49,919 nt of DNA from Actinomycetota bacterium. GTDB lineage: Bacteria > Actinomycetota > Acidimicrobiia > Acidimicrobiales > MedAcidi-G1. This document shows, in pieces, positions 1-7,720 of the stretch (positions within the stretch are counted from its first letter, which is position 1; every line of letters starts with the position of its first letter). The position numbers and the translations under genes are program-made. Below the pieces are notes generated by a model. The model saw only the letters and a program-made list of their open reading frames with translations. It had not been told where the DNA came from and did no database searches. The DNA lies in NCBI GenBank assembly GCA_014381745.1, contig JACNLA010000038.1:1-49919 (forward strand). Direction: 5' to 3'.

Positions 1-59
1 GTAGTCAGCGGGCCTGCCTGACTCGGCCCCCGGTGAGATGCGGGCGGTACAGTCCGCTG

Positions 60-755
60 GTGCGCGCTCTCGTTATTGAACATGATGAACACGGACCGGC
101 CGAGAGCGTCGGTGAATACCTCGAGGAACGTGGCTTCGAACTCGAGGTGTTCCTGGTCCTCGACGACCCCGATGATCCCGTTTCGCACAAGGCCTTTCCC
201 GATGCCACCGGGTACGACGCACTGGTGGTAACGGGATCACCGTGGTCTCTGGCCGACCCGGATCCAATTGGGTCGTGGATCCACCGTGAGGTCGAGATGG
301 TGCGTGCCGCCCACTACGCCGGTACCCCCGTACTTGGCATGTGCTTCGGGGGTCAGGTCCTCTCAGCGGCCATGGGTGGCACCGTCACCCGGGTAGACAG
401 CCCCGAATTCGGTTGGTGCAACATCGAATCAGTCGATGGTTGTCCACTGCCGACCGGCCCGTGGTTCCAGTGGCACTTCGACGTGTTCACCGTCCCCGAC
501 GGCGCAATCGAGTTGGCCCGCAACGACTTCGGACCCCAGGCCTTTCGGATCGGGCGGAGCCTCGGAACCCAGTTCCACCCCGAGGTCACGCCCCGTCTCA
601 TCTCCGACTGGCTCGACTACGGCACCGAGGAGTTGGCGGCGAACAGCGTCGACCCGCATGCGATGCTGGCCGAGACGGTGGAGCGGGCCGATGCAGCCCG
701 TAGCCGTGCAGCCGACCTGGTCGACTGGTTCCTCACCGACGTTGCCAAGCTCTGA
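60..755 (+). CDS. Class I glutamine amidotransferase-like protein
   Basis: Predicted cytoplasmic protein of about 231 aa with the class I glutamine amidotransferase fold. The triad is visible: the nucleophile in GMCFGGQ (Cys95 from this start) and the His/Glu pair in QFHPEV (His173, Glu175). Such domains hydrolyse glutamine or gamma-glutamyl amide bonds; free-standing ones are often annotated as GMP-synthase-like and their substrates are usually unknown. I chose the GTG at 60 because family members start close to the first beta strand (RALVIEHD); an ATG at 33 in the same frame is possible. No synthetase domain is attached. Two glutamine-synthetase-like ligases in the window make a gamma-glutamyl substrate conceivable, but that is inference. 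It converges with the dioxygenase gene. Confidence 0.8.
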   Translation: MRALVIEHDEHGPAESVGEYLEERGFELEVFLVLDDPDDPVSHKAFPDATGYDALVVTGSPWSLADPDPIGSWIHREVEMVRAAHYAGTPVLGMCFGGQVLSAAMGGTVTRVDSPEFGWCNIESVDGCPLPTGPWFQWHFDVFTVPDGAIELARNDFGPQAFRIGRSLGTQFHPEVTPRLISDWLDYGTEELAANSVDPHAMLAETVERADAARSRAADLVDWFLTDVAKL

Positions 756-761
756 GCCACT

Positions 762-779
762 TGACGGTGATCCCCGTCA
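762..779. terminator. Possible bidirectional terminator between convergent genes
   Basis: A hairpin TGACGG-N6-CCGTCA, extendable by one G-T and one C-G pair, lies in the 21-bp gap between convergent genes and overlaps the stop codon of the dioxygenase gene. There is no clear T tract, so this is a weak call. Confidence 0.35.
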
Positions 780-1655
780 GGCTGTCCAGCCGCCGGCGGG
801 ACGCTCGAACCACATGTTGATCTGGCCGGTGCCGGCTGCGGACTCATAGTCCGAGTACCGCACACCCTGCGAGGTGCAGTCAGGACCGCCCATCGCCGCA
901 ACCATCATGAGGTAGTGGCCAAAGAGTCCCTCAGGGGCATGCCGCCTGAAATCCGGGTAGTTGTCGATTACCGACCGGTGGTCGCCAGCCTCCCACCACC
1001 TCATGATCTGCTCGTCTGCAGACCTCGCCTCTTCGGAGATCATGTTTGAAGGATCCGAGGTCTCGTGACTCCGAATCTGTCGCATAGGCCAGAAGCGGTG
1101 GCTGAGGCTGCCCGAGGCCAGGATCACGACGCGCCGGTCGAGGCTGGCAATAGCCTCGCCGAGCAGGCGGCCGAAGAGGAGAAAGTCGTCGGCCTCGGCC
1201 GTCGCACAGATGCTTCCCGTGAGCCAGCGCTCGTCACCCTGCAGAAAACCCAGCAGGTTGACCGTGCCGTAGTGGATCGGCAGGTAAGGGTCGTCGATGG
1301 CTGTGATCCATGTGTCATCCCTGTCGACGGCCAGGCTCTCAAGGGCGTTAGCAAGTTCCGGGTCACCGGGGATGTCGTAGGGCACGGCAGACATGCCCCG
1401 CGGAAGCTCATCAGAGGTGAAGTGCCCGGTGCGGCGTTCATGGCTGGTCACGACCATCTCGAGAAGGGTGAACCAGTGGGTATCGAGGACGACGATGGTG
1501 TTGGGCTCGAGCCTGTCAATGCATTCGGACCGGAGCCTGTGCAGGCCTGGAACCAGGCTGATCTCAGAGCCGTCGTTGAGGTCCAGGCGATCTTCCTCGG
1601 ACATGACGATTGGCGGTACGTGGGAAACCACAGCCGCTCCGACGATTTCACCCAT
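777..1655 (-). CDS. hpaD: HpaD-like extradiol (LigB-type) ring-cleavage dioxygenase
   Basis: 292-aa class III extradiol dioxygenase related to 3,4-dihydroxyphenylacetate 2,3-dioxygenase (HpaD/HpcB), which opens the homoprotocatechuate ring using non-haem Fe(II) and O2. Visible family features, in order: SHVPP near the N-terminus (His12), DTHWF (His60), TSDELPRGM, ILASGSLSHRF and a C-terminal AGTGQIN. Length matches the family. The reading frame is open further upstream to 2213, but the family N-terminus begins at the ATG at 1655. A MarR-type inverted repeat lies 46-59 bp upstream in the gap behind the decarboxylase gene, so the gene probably has its own regulated promoter. The exact catechol is not certain; a DOPA- or dopamine-derived catechol would fit the neighbouring decarboxylase. 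Confidence 0.82.
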   Translation of the reverse strand: MGEIVGAAVVSHVPPIVMSEEDRLDLNDGSEISLVPGLHRLRSECIDRLEPNTIVVLDTHWFTLLEMVVTSHERRTGHFTSDELPRGMSAVPYDIPGDPELANALESLAVDRDDTWITAIDDPYLPIHYGTVNLLGFLQGDERWLTGSICATAEADDFLLFGRLLGEAIASLDRRVVILASGSLSHRFWPMRQIRSHETSDPSNMISEEARSADEQIMRWWEAGDHRSVIDNYPDFRRHAPEGLFGHYLMMVAAMGGPDCTSQGVRYSDYESAAGTGQINMWFERPAGGWTA

Positions 1656-1700
1656 GTTCAGCCCCCGGTCGCTTGGTCGTCTACAGGGCGAGACAATTTC

Positions 1701-1714
1701 ATTTGGACCCAAAC
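1701..1714. promoter_or_regulatory. MarR-type operator, site 1 (hpaD)
   Basis: ATTTGGACCCAAAC, an inverted repeat of TTTGG and CCAAA half-sites. Its reverse complement matches site 2 (3615-3628) at 13 of 14 positions. The 11-mer ATTTCATTTGG at 1696-1706 recurs exactly at site 3 (38761-38771). It lies in the 62-bp gap upstream of the dioxygenase start. Confidence 0.7.
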
Positions 1715-1717
1715 ATT

Positions 1718-3082
1718 CTAGTCGGCGAGAGAGTCCAGAACCCTCGCCACCCGTTCCACCTCGGTATCGGGGTTCACAAAGCAGAACCGCAGGACCGGTC
1801 GACCCTCCCACCGTGTGGGCACACAGAGCACCGTTCCGGAAACGGCGTTTTCGACGGACCACGCCTGGTACTGCTCTTCTGACCAGCCCCTTCGCTCGAA
1901 CAGGACCACGGACAGGTCGGGTTCCATCACGAGGTCCAGGAAGGGACGCAGTCGAACCTCGTCTGCCACCCCACGGGTAACCGCCAGCACGGTCTCCACC
2001 GCCTCGCTGTACCTGTCGGTGCCGTAGGTGGCCAGCGAAAACCAGAACGGAAGACCCCTTGCCCGGCGGCTGAGGTGGATCGCGTAGTCCGCCGGATTCC
2101 ACTCTGACCGGTCGAGCTGTTCGAGGTAGCTGGCGAACTGGGAATGAACGAGGGCTGCGTGCACCGGCTCTCGATAGACGAGGGCGCAGCAGTCGTAGGG
2201 AGCAAACAGCCACTTGTGGGGATCGACCACAAATGAGTCCGCACCTTCGATTCCGTCAAAGAGCGAACGAACCGACCGTGCAGCCAGCGCCGCTCCGCCG
2301 TACGCGCCATCCACATGTAACCAGACGTCGTTGTCTCCGCAGACCGCGGCCACCCCGGCCAGGTCGTCGACAACCCCGGCGTTTGTCGTGCCTGCCGTAG
2401 CCACCACTGCGAACAGGCGAGCCCGGTCATCGGTAGAAAGACCGGCTACTGCAGCAGATAGGGCTTCGCCGGTCATTCGTCCACGACCGTCACCAGCTAC
2501 CTCAAGGATGTCGCAGTCCATTACACGGGCTGCTGACCCAATAGAGCTGTGTGCAGCGGGCGACGCCGCAAACATCCACCTGCCAGCCCGTTCCACCCCA
2601 GGAGTTTCCGCCCCGGATCGCGCCGCCACCAGGGCACTCAGGTTCCCCATGGTGCCACCAGAGACGAAGCAACCACCAGCCGCCGCTGGCCAACCCAGCA
2701 GGGACGCTATCCATGAAAGCGCCTGGTTCTCGGCGGCGATCGCCCCGGCCCCGGACTCCCACGTCCCGGCAAAGATCTCGGCAGCACTGACGGCAAGATC
2801 GAATACAAGCGCCGCCTCGGTCGGCGCAGCGGCAACGTAGGCGAGGTTCATCGGGTCGTCCTGGGCTCTGGTCGCGGGCACCAACACCTCGGTGAACAGC
2901 CGCAGGGCCTCAGCTCCACCAATTCCGCCGGCTGTAACCGTGTCGCCGATCTCGTCCAGGAGTTCCTCGGGCGGCCGCGCCGCTGTCATCGGGTCCTGGC
3001 CGTCGACAATGCGGTTGACGCTCCAGTCGACAACCGCCCGGAGCAGCGATTCGTCACGCGGCCAGAACCGCCCGCTCGTCAC
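1718..3082 (-). CDS. PLP-dependent aromatic-L-amino-acid decarboxylase family protein
   Basis: 454-aa group II pyridoxal-phosphate decarboxylase. The PLP lysine is in VVDPHKWLF (Lys290), the cofactor aspartate in HVDGAYGG (Asp258), and SGGTMGN is the phosphate-binding loop. The family decarboxylates aromatic L-amino acids such as DOPA, tyrosine, tryptophan or phenylalanine to the amine; some members act on other acids or oxidise arylacetaldehydes, and the sequence alone does not fix the substrate. It starts at a GTG that overlaps the MarR stop by 4 bp, so regulator and enzyme are co-transcribed and translationally coupled. The HpaD-like dioxygenase downstream suggests a route from an aromatic amino acid or amine to ring cleavage. 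Confidence 0.85.
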   Translation of the reverse strand: MTSGRFWPRDESLLRAVVDWSVNRIVDGQDPMTAARPPEELLDEIGDTVTAGGIGGAEALRLFTEVLVPATRAQDDPMNLAYVAAAPTEAALVFDLAVSAAEIFAGTWESGAGAIAAENQALSWIASLLGWPAAAGGCFVSGGTMGNLSALVAARSGAETPGVERAGRWMFAASPAAHSSIGSAARVMDCDILEVAGDGRGRMTGEALSAAVAGLSTDDRARLFAVVATAGTTNAGVVDDLAGVAAVCGDNDVWLHVDGAYGGAALAARSVRSLFDGIEGADSFVVDPHKWLFAPYDCCALVYREPVHAALVHSQFASYLEQLDRSEWNPADYAIHLSRRARGLPFWFSLATYGTDRYSEAVETVLAVTRGVADEVRLRPFLDLVMEPDLSVVLFERRGWSEEQYQAWSVENAVSGTVLCVPTRWEGRPVLRFCFVNPDTEVERVARVLDSLAD

Positions 3083-3600
3083 CGCTGGTTGAGCTCGGAG
3101 GTTGTACGCAACACAGTTCTGAGGAGACTTGCCAGATTGTTGGTTTCGGTGGTGGTCAGCCCACCCGTCACCTTGGCCTCCTCCACGTTGAACGCCGGCA
3201 TCACCCCGTCAACGGCATCAACACCCTCGTCGGTCAACCGTACTGTCACCTTGCGCCCGTCATCGGGGTGGACACTCCGCTCGGTGAGCCCCTTGCGTTC
3301 AAGGGTGTCAAGGACCCCCGTGAGGGTGCCCCCGGTTACCCCAGCCTCTGCCGCCAGATCCCGCGATGACTGCTCTCCCCACACCCTCAACACAAAGAGC
3401 ACCACGAACGCGGTCCACGACAGGGCGTGGACCGCCAGCACGTCTCGTTCCATGTGATTGCGTACCGCAGTCGCAGCCCGAAAGATGTTCGACACAGCAG
3501 CCAGGGCCTGGAGGTCGAGGTCCAGACCCGACATCTGGTCACGAATCAGGTGTTCAGCCTCGACCAACTCCTCGTCACCGGCGGCAAAGGCTCGTGGCAT
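3079..3600 (-). CDS. MarR-family transcriptional regulator (HpaR-like role)
   Basis: 173-aa winged-helix regulator. The recognition region is SSRDLAAEAGVTGGTLTGVL and the wing contains HPDDGRKVTV, the DxRxxxV pattern of MarR proteins. MarR proteins bind short inverted repeats as dimers and are usually released by a phenolic ligand; HpaR, the repressor of the hpa meta-cleavage operon, is one. The gene is divergent from the hydrolase at 3685, and a near-perfect palindrome lies 15-28 bp upstream of its start, as expected for autoregulation. Variants of the same palindrome precede the hpaD, FAH/acetoacetate-decarboxylase and aldehyde dehydrogenase genes, so this protein is the best candidate regulator for all of them. 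That assignment is inference. Confidence 0.88.
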   Translation of the reverse strand: MPRAFAAGDEELVEAEHLIRDQMSGLDLDLQALAAVSNIFRAATAVRNHMERDVLAVHALSWTAFVVLFVLRVWGEQSSRDLAAEAGVTGGTLTGVLDTLERKGLTERSVHPDDGRKVTVRLTDEGVDAVDGVMPAFNVEEAKVTGGLTTTETNNLASLLRTVLRTTSELNQR

Positions 3601-3614
3601 GGCGTCACACTACT

Positions 3615-3628
3615 GTTTGGGTCCAAAC
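3615..3628. promoter_or_regulatory. MarR-type operator, site 2 (marR / hydrolase divergent promoter)
   Basis: GTTTGGGTCCAAAC, a 6-2-6 inverted repeat with perfect arms in the intergenic region between the MarR gene (start 3600) and the alpha/beta hydrolase gene (start 3685). It is the most symmetrical of the four related sites. Confidence 0.75.
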
Positions 3629-3684
3629 GTCCGGTTCTGAAACACTGTCCCTCAACAGACATCTTGAGCGCCTCGGATCGGCCA

Positions 3685-4524
3685 ATGACAGAGCACCACA
3701 ACACTTCACCCACCGTCGCCCAGACAGTCGACGTTGACCAGACCCCGATCGCGTGGCGTGAAGCTGGGTCAGGAGACGTGGTCCTATTCCTGCACGGCCT
3801 CGGCGGATCACGGATGGCATGGGAACCCCAACTCAGATTCCTTGGCAGGTCGCGGCGCTGCGTCGCCTGGGACATGCCCGGCTACGGAAGGTCGCAGCCC
3901 GGAACCGACCCCCTCACCTTCACCTACCTCGCCGACTCGGCCGCCTCACTTCTGGACACGCTCGGGGCCGACCGGGCCTCCGTGGTTGGCATCTCGATGG
4001 GAGGAATGATCGCCCTCCATCTGGCACTTCGGCACCCCAACCGGGTGACATCTCTTGTGCTCCTGGACTCCAGCCCCGCATTCGGCCTTGATGGAACCAC
4101 CGATGCTGGCGAATGGGCCAACCTGAGGCTCGAACCCCTCGCCATGGGAAGAACCCCGGCTGACATCGCGCCCGCCGTACTCCGGTCAGTGGCCGGCCCC
4201 CAGGCCCCGGACCCCGTCATTGACGAGGCGGTTGCGGCGATGGCACGGATCTCATCGAGCGGCCTCGCAGCGGCGGTTCGCTGCCTGCCATCCCACGATG
4301 TGAGGGACCGGCTGGCAGACATCCCATGCCCGACACTCGTCGCTGTAGGCGACCTCGATACGGAAACCCCACCTGCCTACAGCCGCTGGCTGGCAGACGG
4401 GATACCGGGGGCCAGGTATGAGGAGATCCCTGGTGCCGGCCATCTAAGCAACCTGGAGTCGCCCAACGAGGTGAACTCCCTGGTTGCCGGGTTCCTCTCC
4501 GCAACTACCCTGTCCTCTGACTGA
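3685..4524 (+). CDS. Alpha/beta hydrolase
   Basis: 279-aa single-domain alpha/beta hydrolase. The oxyanion-hole motif LHGLGGS is near residue 36, the nucleophile elbow is GISMGG (Ser104), an acid is in VGDLDTETP (Asp223 or Asp225), and the His is in GAGHLSN (His253). The layout resembles 3-oxoadipate enol-lactonases and meta-cleavage-product hydrolases, but the substrate cannot be read from sequence. An in-frame extension upstream to 3427 would run into the MarR gene, so I use the ATG at 3685. It is the first gene of a plus-strand run with the glutamine-synthetase-like and P450 genes (15 bp and 1 bp gaps), all downstream of operator site 2. Confidence 0.85.
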   Translation: MTEHHNTSPTVAQTVDVDQTPIAWREAGSGDVVLFLHGLGGSRMAWEPQLRFLGRSRRCVAWDMPGYGRSQPGTDPLTFTYLADSAASLLDTLGADRASVVGISMGGMIALHLALRHPNRVTSLVLLDSSPAFGLDGTTDAGEWANLRLEPLAMGRTPADIAPAVLRSVAGPQAPDPVIDEAVAAMARISSSGLAAAVRCLPSHDVRDRLADIPCPTLVAVGDLDTETPPAYSRWLADGIPGARYEEIPGAGHLSNLESPNEVNSLVAGFLSATTLSSD

Positions 4525-4539
4525 CTGCCGGGGGGCGAG

Positions 4540-5850
4540 ATGAGCGACATTCGACGGATACGGGTCCTGTGGCCTGATCACCTGGGCCTCCCACGGGGCA
4601 AGTACCTGCCACCCCATCTGGCCGACCGCGGGACACGCCATGCAATCACGCTGTTCGGTCTCACCTACGACCGGGACATGGTGCCTGCCCCGGGAGCAAT
4701 GATGTTTGAGGGCATGCCCGACATGGAATGCCGGTTCGACCCCACCGAGGTGCGCCTCGGCTGGGAGAACGGTGTCGGCGTAGTTGTCGGCGACCTCGAA
4801 CGTGAGGGGGCGCCTCTCCCCCTTGCGCCTCGCCACGTACTCGCCAACGCCATCGACGAATGGAAGGAGCTCGGCTACACCCCCCAGATCGGAATCGAGT
4901 TCGAGGCCTACCTCATGGAGCCGGACGGGGACGGCTGGAAGCCCTACCACTGCCCAGGGTCATTCGTCTACGGGACCGGGCCACTCAATGACCCGGCCGG
5001 AATCGTCAACATGATCCACGACACTGCAGATCAGGTCGGGTTCAGGCTGGAGTCGGTCAACACCGAGTTCGACGCAGCCCAGTTCGAGTTCACGCTTGAG
5101 TACGACAACGCCATGGCTGCCGCAGACGAGGCGTTCCTCTTCAAGGCAATGGCCCGTGACGTCGCCTATGAGCTGGGCTATCTGCTCACGTTCATGCCGA
5201 AGCCCATCATCGACCGCGGCGGGAGCGGCCTCCACATCAACCTCAGCCTCCTGGATGCCGATGGCAACAACGCCCTCCTGGACCCGTCAACCGACGATGG
5301 CCTCTCCGTGCTTGCAAAGCAGTGCATCGCCGGCCAACTCCACCACATGTCAGCGATGACCGCACTGTGCGCTCCCACTGCCAACTCCTACAAGCGACTC
5401 CAGCCGGGTCAGTTGTCGGGCTACTGGAAGAACTGGGGGCACGACCACCGGTGTGCGACGGTCCGCGTCAACCCGGAACGAGACCAGTCGACCCGTCTGG
5501 AGAACCGTATGCCCGACGGTTCTGCCACGATCCACACGGTGGTGGCAGCCGTGCTGACCGCCGCACGCCTTGGTGTCGAAGCCGGCCTTGAGTGCCCTGA
5601 CCCCGAGACGGGCGACGCCCTTGAGGCCGCGTGTACCGAGGAGCATTCTCCTGATGACCTGTCCGAGGCTCTTGCCGCTCTGGAATCCGACTCGACCTTA
5701 GCTAATGCCATCGGCCGCGAAATGGTGGACCAGTTCATGGCCGTGAAAGCAGTCGAATGGGAAAAGTACGTCACCGCAGTAGGGGACACGGACTCCGCGA
5801 GGGACATGGTCACCGACTGGGAGAACGACACGTACCTCCCCTACATCTGA
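4540..5850 (+). CDS. Glutamine synthetase-family ligase (gamma-glutamyl-amine synthetase type)
   Basis: 436-aa member of the glutamine synthetase family. An N-terminal beta-grasp part (IRVLWPDHLGLPRGK) is followed by the catalytic barrel. Visible motifs are GIEFEAYL (metal Glu), NTEFDAAQFEF (metal Glu, ExxxxQxE type), GGSGLHINLSL (metal His), NSYKRLQPGQ and the arginine-bearing ENRMPDGS. Divergent members such as PuuA, IpuC or GmaS attach glutamate to an amine rather than to ammonia; the divergence and operon context favour that role. The start has a GGGGCGAG ribosome-binding region. It is followed after one base by a P450, a pairing also seen at 25428-28008. A nearby amino-acid decarboxylase could supply the amine. 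Confidence 0.8.
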   Translation: MSDIRRIRVLWPDHLGLPRGKYLPPHLADRGTRHAITLFGLTYDRDMVPAPGAMMFEGMPDMECRFDPTEVRLGWENGVGVVVGDLEREGAPLPLAPRHVLANAIDEWKELGYTPQIGIEFEAYLMEPDGDGWKPYHCPGSFVYGTGPLNDPAGIVNMIHDTADQVGFRLESVNTEFDAAQFEFTLEYDNAMAAADEAFLFKAMARDVAYELGYLLTFMPKPIIDRGGSGLHINLSLLDADGNNALLDPSTDDGLSVLAKQCIAGQLHHMSAMTALCAPTANSYKRLQPGQLSGYWKNWGHDHRCATVRVNPERDQSTRLENRMPDGSATIHTVVAAVLTAARLGVEAGLECPDPETGDALEAACTEEHSPDDLSEALAALESDSTLANAIGREMVDQFMAVKAVEWEKYVTAVGDTDSARDMVTDWENDTYLPYI

Positions 5851-5851
5851 G

Positions 5852-7045
5852 ATGGGTATTGGCTACAACCTGACGCTCGAGGATCTGGAGCATGATCCCG
5901 GGCCGCTCCTGACCCGACTTCGCTCAGAGGAGCCGGTGTGTTTCATACCAGCCCTCGACATGTGGCTTGTCACCCGTTGGGACGACGTTGCATTCATCGA
6001 GGACCACTCTGAACTGTTCAGCGCAGCTACCGAACCCTCATTTCTGGCACGAACCCTCGGCCCCAACATGTTGACAATGGACGCGCAGGAAGCGTCGCGC
6101 TGCCGTTCGGCGATGCTGCCTCCGTTCCAGGCTGGCGGTGTGGCTGGCAGTTTCGTGGCCGGCCAACTGGCCGACATGTCCAACGATCTGATCGACGATT
6201 TTGCCTCCGCTGGTTGTGCCGACCTAATGACTTCCTACGCCGCACCGTTAAGCGCTGCCACACTTGCGACAGTGCTCGGCATCGACCACCACGGCTGGGC
6301 CCAGGTGTGGGAATGGTGCGAGGGCCTCTGCTCCGACCTCGCCAACTTCACCAATGACCCTGAGTTGAGGGCGCTTGGGCAGCGCACCCGAGATTCCCTT
6401 GCCGAGGCCATTGGCTTGGCCATTGATGCAGCCGGCTCCGGAGAACCCGGGTCCGACTTCGAAACTGCAATAGGCGCCTTCTGTTTCAGCAGACCCGAGG
6501 GCGGCCCACTCACACGGGACGAGATCATCAACAACGTCCGCCTCATGATCAGCGGGGGTATCAACGAGCCGCGTGACGGAGTGGGCCTCGTCGTAGCGAC
6601 GGTATTACGTGAGCCGGGCCTGTTGGATGAACTCCGTGCAGACCCGTCACTGTGGCGGCGCTGTGTCGACGAGGTGTTCCGTCTTCACTCCCCCGTGGGA
6701 ACAATTACCCGTCAGGCCACCCAAGGGGTAGAACTGGGCGGTGCTTTCATCAAGGGTGGTGACCTCGTGTCAGGGGTACTCCGGTCAGCAAATCGGGACG
6801 AGCGCCGGTGGACTGATCCCGACCAGTTCAACCTGCACCGCCATGACGGTGGCCATGCGGCATTTGGCCTGGGTGCCCACCGATGTCTTGGTGAGTGGAT
6901 GGGCAGACAGGTAGTCCGAATCGGTTCGATGCGACTCTTTGAACGACTCCAGAACCTGGAACTTGTCGGCGATGAGCAGGTTGATATCCGAGGCTTCGAG
7001 TTCCGCGGCCCTACGTCGCTGCGCTGCCGCTGGGACGCGCCCTGA
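5852..7045 (+). CDS. Cytochrome P450 with unusual I-helix motif
   Basis: 397-aa soluble bacterial P450. The haem-ligand loop is AAFGLGAHRCLGEW and the K-helix ExxR is EVFR. The I-helix, where most P450s carry an acid-threonine pair (A/G-G-x-D/E-T), instead reads SGGINEPRDG, so both oxygen-activating residues seem replaced. That could mean altered oxygen activation or peroxide use, or simply a lineage variant. The ATG directly follows the stop codon of the ligase gene, so the two are coupled. It probably oxidises the gamma-glutamylated product or its precursor. No ferredoxin is adjacent; the ferredoxin at 25225 could serve. It converges with the GntR gene. Confidence 0.88.
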   Translation: MGIGYNLTLEDLEHDPGPLLTRLRSEEPVCFIPALDMWLVTRWDDVAFIEDHSELFSAATEPSFLARTLGPNMLTMDAQEASRCRSAMLPPFQAGGVAGSFVAGQLADMSNDLIDDFASAGCADLMTSYAAPLSAATLATVLGIDHHGWAQVWEWCEGLCSDLANFTNDPELRALGQRTRDSLAEAIGLAIDAAGSGEPGSDFETAIGAFCFSRPEGGPLTRDEIINNVRLMISGGINEPRDGVGLVVATVLREPGLLDELRADPSLWRRCVDEVFRLHSPVGTITRQATQGVELGGAFIKGGDLVSGVLRSANRDERRWTDPDQFNLHRHDGGHAAFGLGAHRCLGEWMGRQVVRIGSMRLFERLQNLELVGDEQVDIRGFEFRGPTSLRCRWDAP

Positions 7046-7066
7046 TCCGACGCCTATGGAGCGGTC

Positions 7067-7720
7067 TCAGACCGAGGCTGCACCACGGCGAATGTGGGCG
7101 ATCGTCTCCGCTTCGGCCCTGTCGGGGTCTCCGCTCATAACTTCCCTGAAGAGCCTCAGGTGCTCATCACTTTCCTCGATGTTGTCACCTGATCGGTAGG
7201 TCTCGGCAAATGAGATCACCGCCAGACCGCGGCCCCAGATAGCGTCGAAGCAGTCGACTAGGACCGTGTTCCGGGTCGCCGAAACTATCGACCTGTGGAA
7301 TGCGCGGTTCGTGAGGAACGACTCCGATGGAGCAGCCTCGGCCAGACCGGCAAAACCGTCCAGTGCCGTCAAGATTGACTCCCGGGCCTCTTCAGCGATT
7401 CCGGCAACAATCCGCGCAGCGAAACTCTCGACCGGGACCCTCGCCTCGTACATGGCCGCCACGTCCTCTGCGGTGAGGGTCCGGATCACATAGCCCTTCG
7501 GGGCTGCCTCCAACAGACCGTCACCCTGCATGCGCTGGAGTGCGTCGCGGACCGGTGTACGGGATATTTCCAAGTCGTCGGCCAGCCTGTCCATGATGAG
7601 GCGATCACCCGGCTTGAAGCCGCCGTCAAGCACCGCAGCAAGGATCTGGTTGTAGGCAAGGTCTGAAAGGCTTCGCTCGGCAGCTGCTATCGGGCGCAGT
7701 CCAATGCCCACCGTGCTCAC
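7067..7720 (-). CDS. GntR-family (FCD) transcriptional regulator
   Basis: 217-aa regulator. The N-terminal winged helix (residues about 15-80) includes KPGDRLIMDRLADDLEIS and SRTPVRDALQRM, typical of GntR, and is followed by an all-helical FCD ligand domain with AFHRSIV. FCD regulators bind small carboxylates or CoA esters. The gene is the last of a five-gene minus-strand operon, starting at a GTG that overlaps the acyl-CoA dehydrogenase stop by 4 bp. It is therefore probably controlled from the promoter near 12640-12680, where a CGTATACG palindrome resembles GntR/FadR-type operators. The effector is unknown. Confidence 0.87.
   Translation of the reverse strand: MSTVGIGLRPIAAAERSLSDLAYNQILAAVLDGGFKPGDRLIMDRLADDLEISRTPVRDALQRMQGDGLLEAAPKGYVIRTLTAEDVAAMYEARVPVESFAARIVAGIAEEARESILTALDGFAGLAEAAPSESFLTNRAFHRSIVSATRNTVLVDCFDAIWGRGLAVISFAETYRSGDNIEESDEHLRLFREVMSGDPDRAEAETIAHIRRGAASV

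Noticed and set aside
1656-2213. N-terminal extension of the dioxygenase frame over the decarboxylase gene
   Set aside because: The extension is antisense-like, Arg/Pro-rich sequence in another frame of the decarboxylase gene; HpaD-type proteins begin at the ATG at 1655.
7062-7074. CGGTCT-C-AGACCG inverted repeat between the convergent P450 and GntR genes as a terminator
   Set aside because: The one-base loop is too small for a hairpin and part of it is the GntR stop region; chance symmetry is likely.
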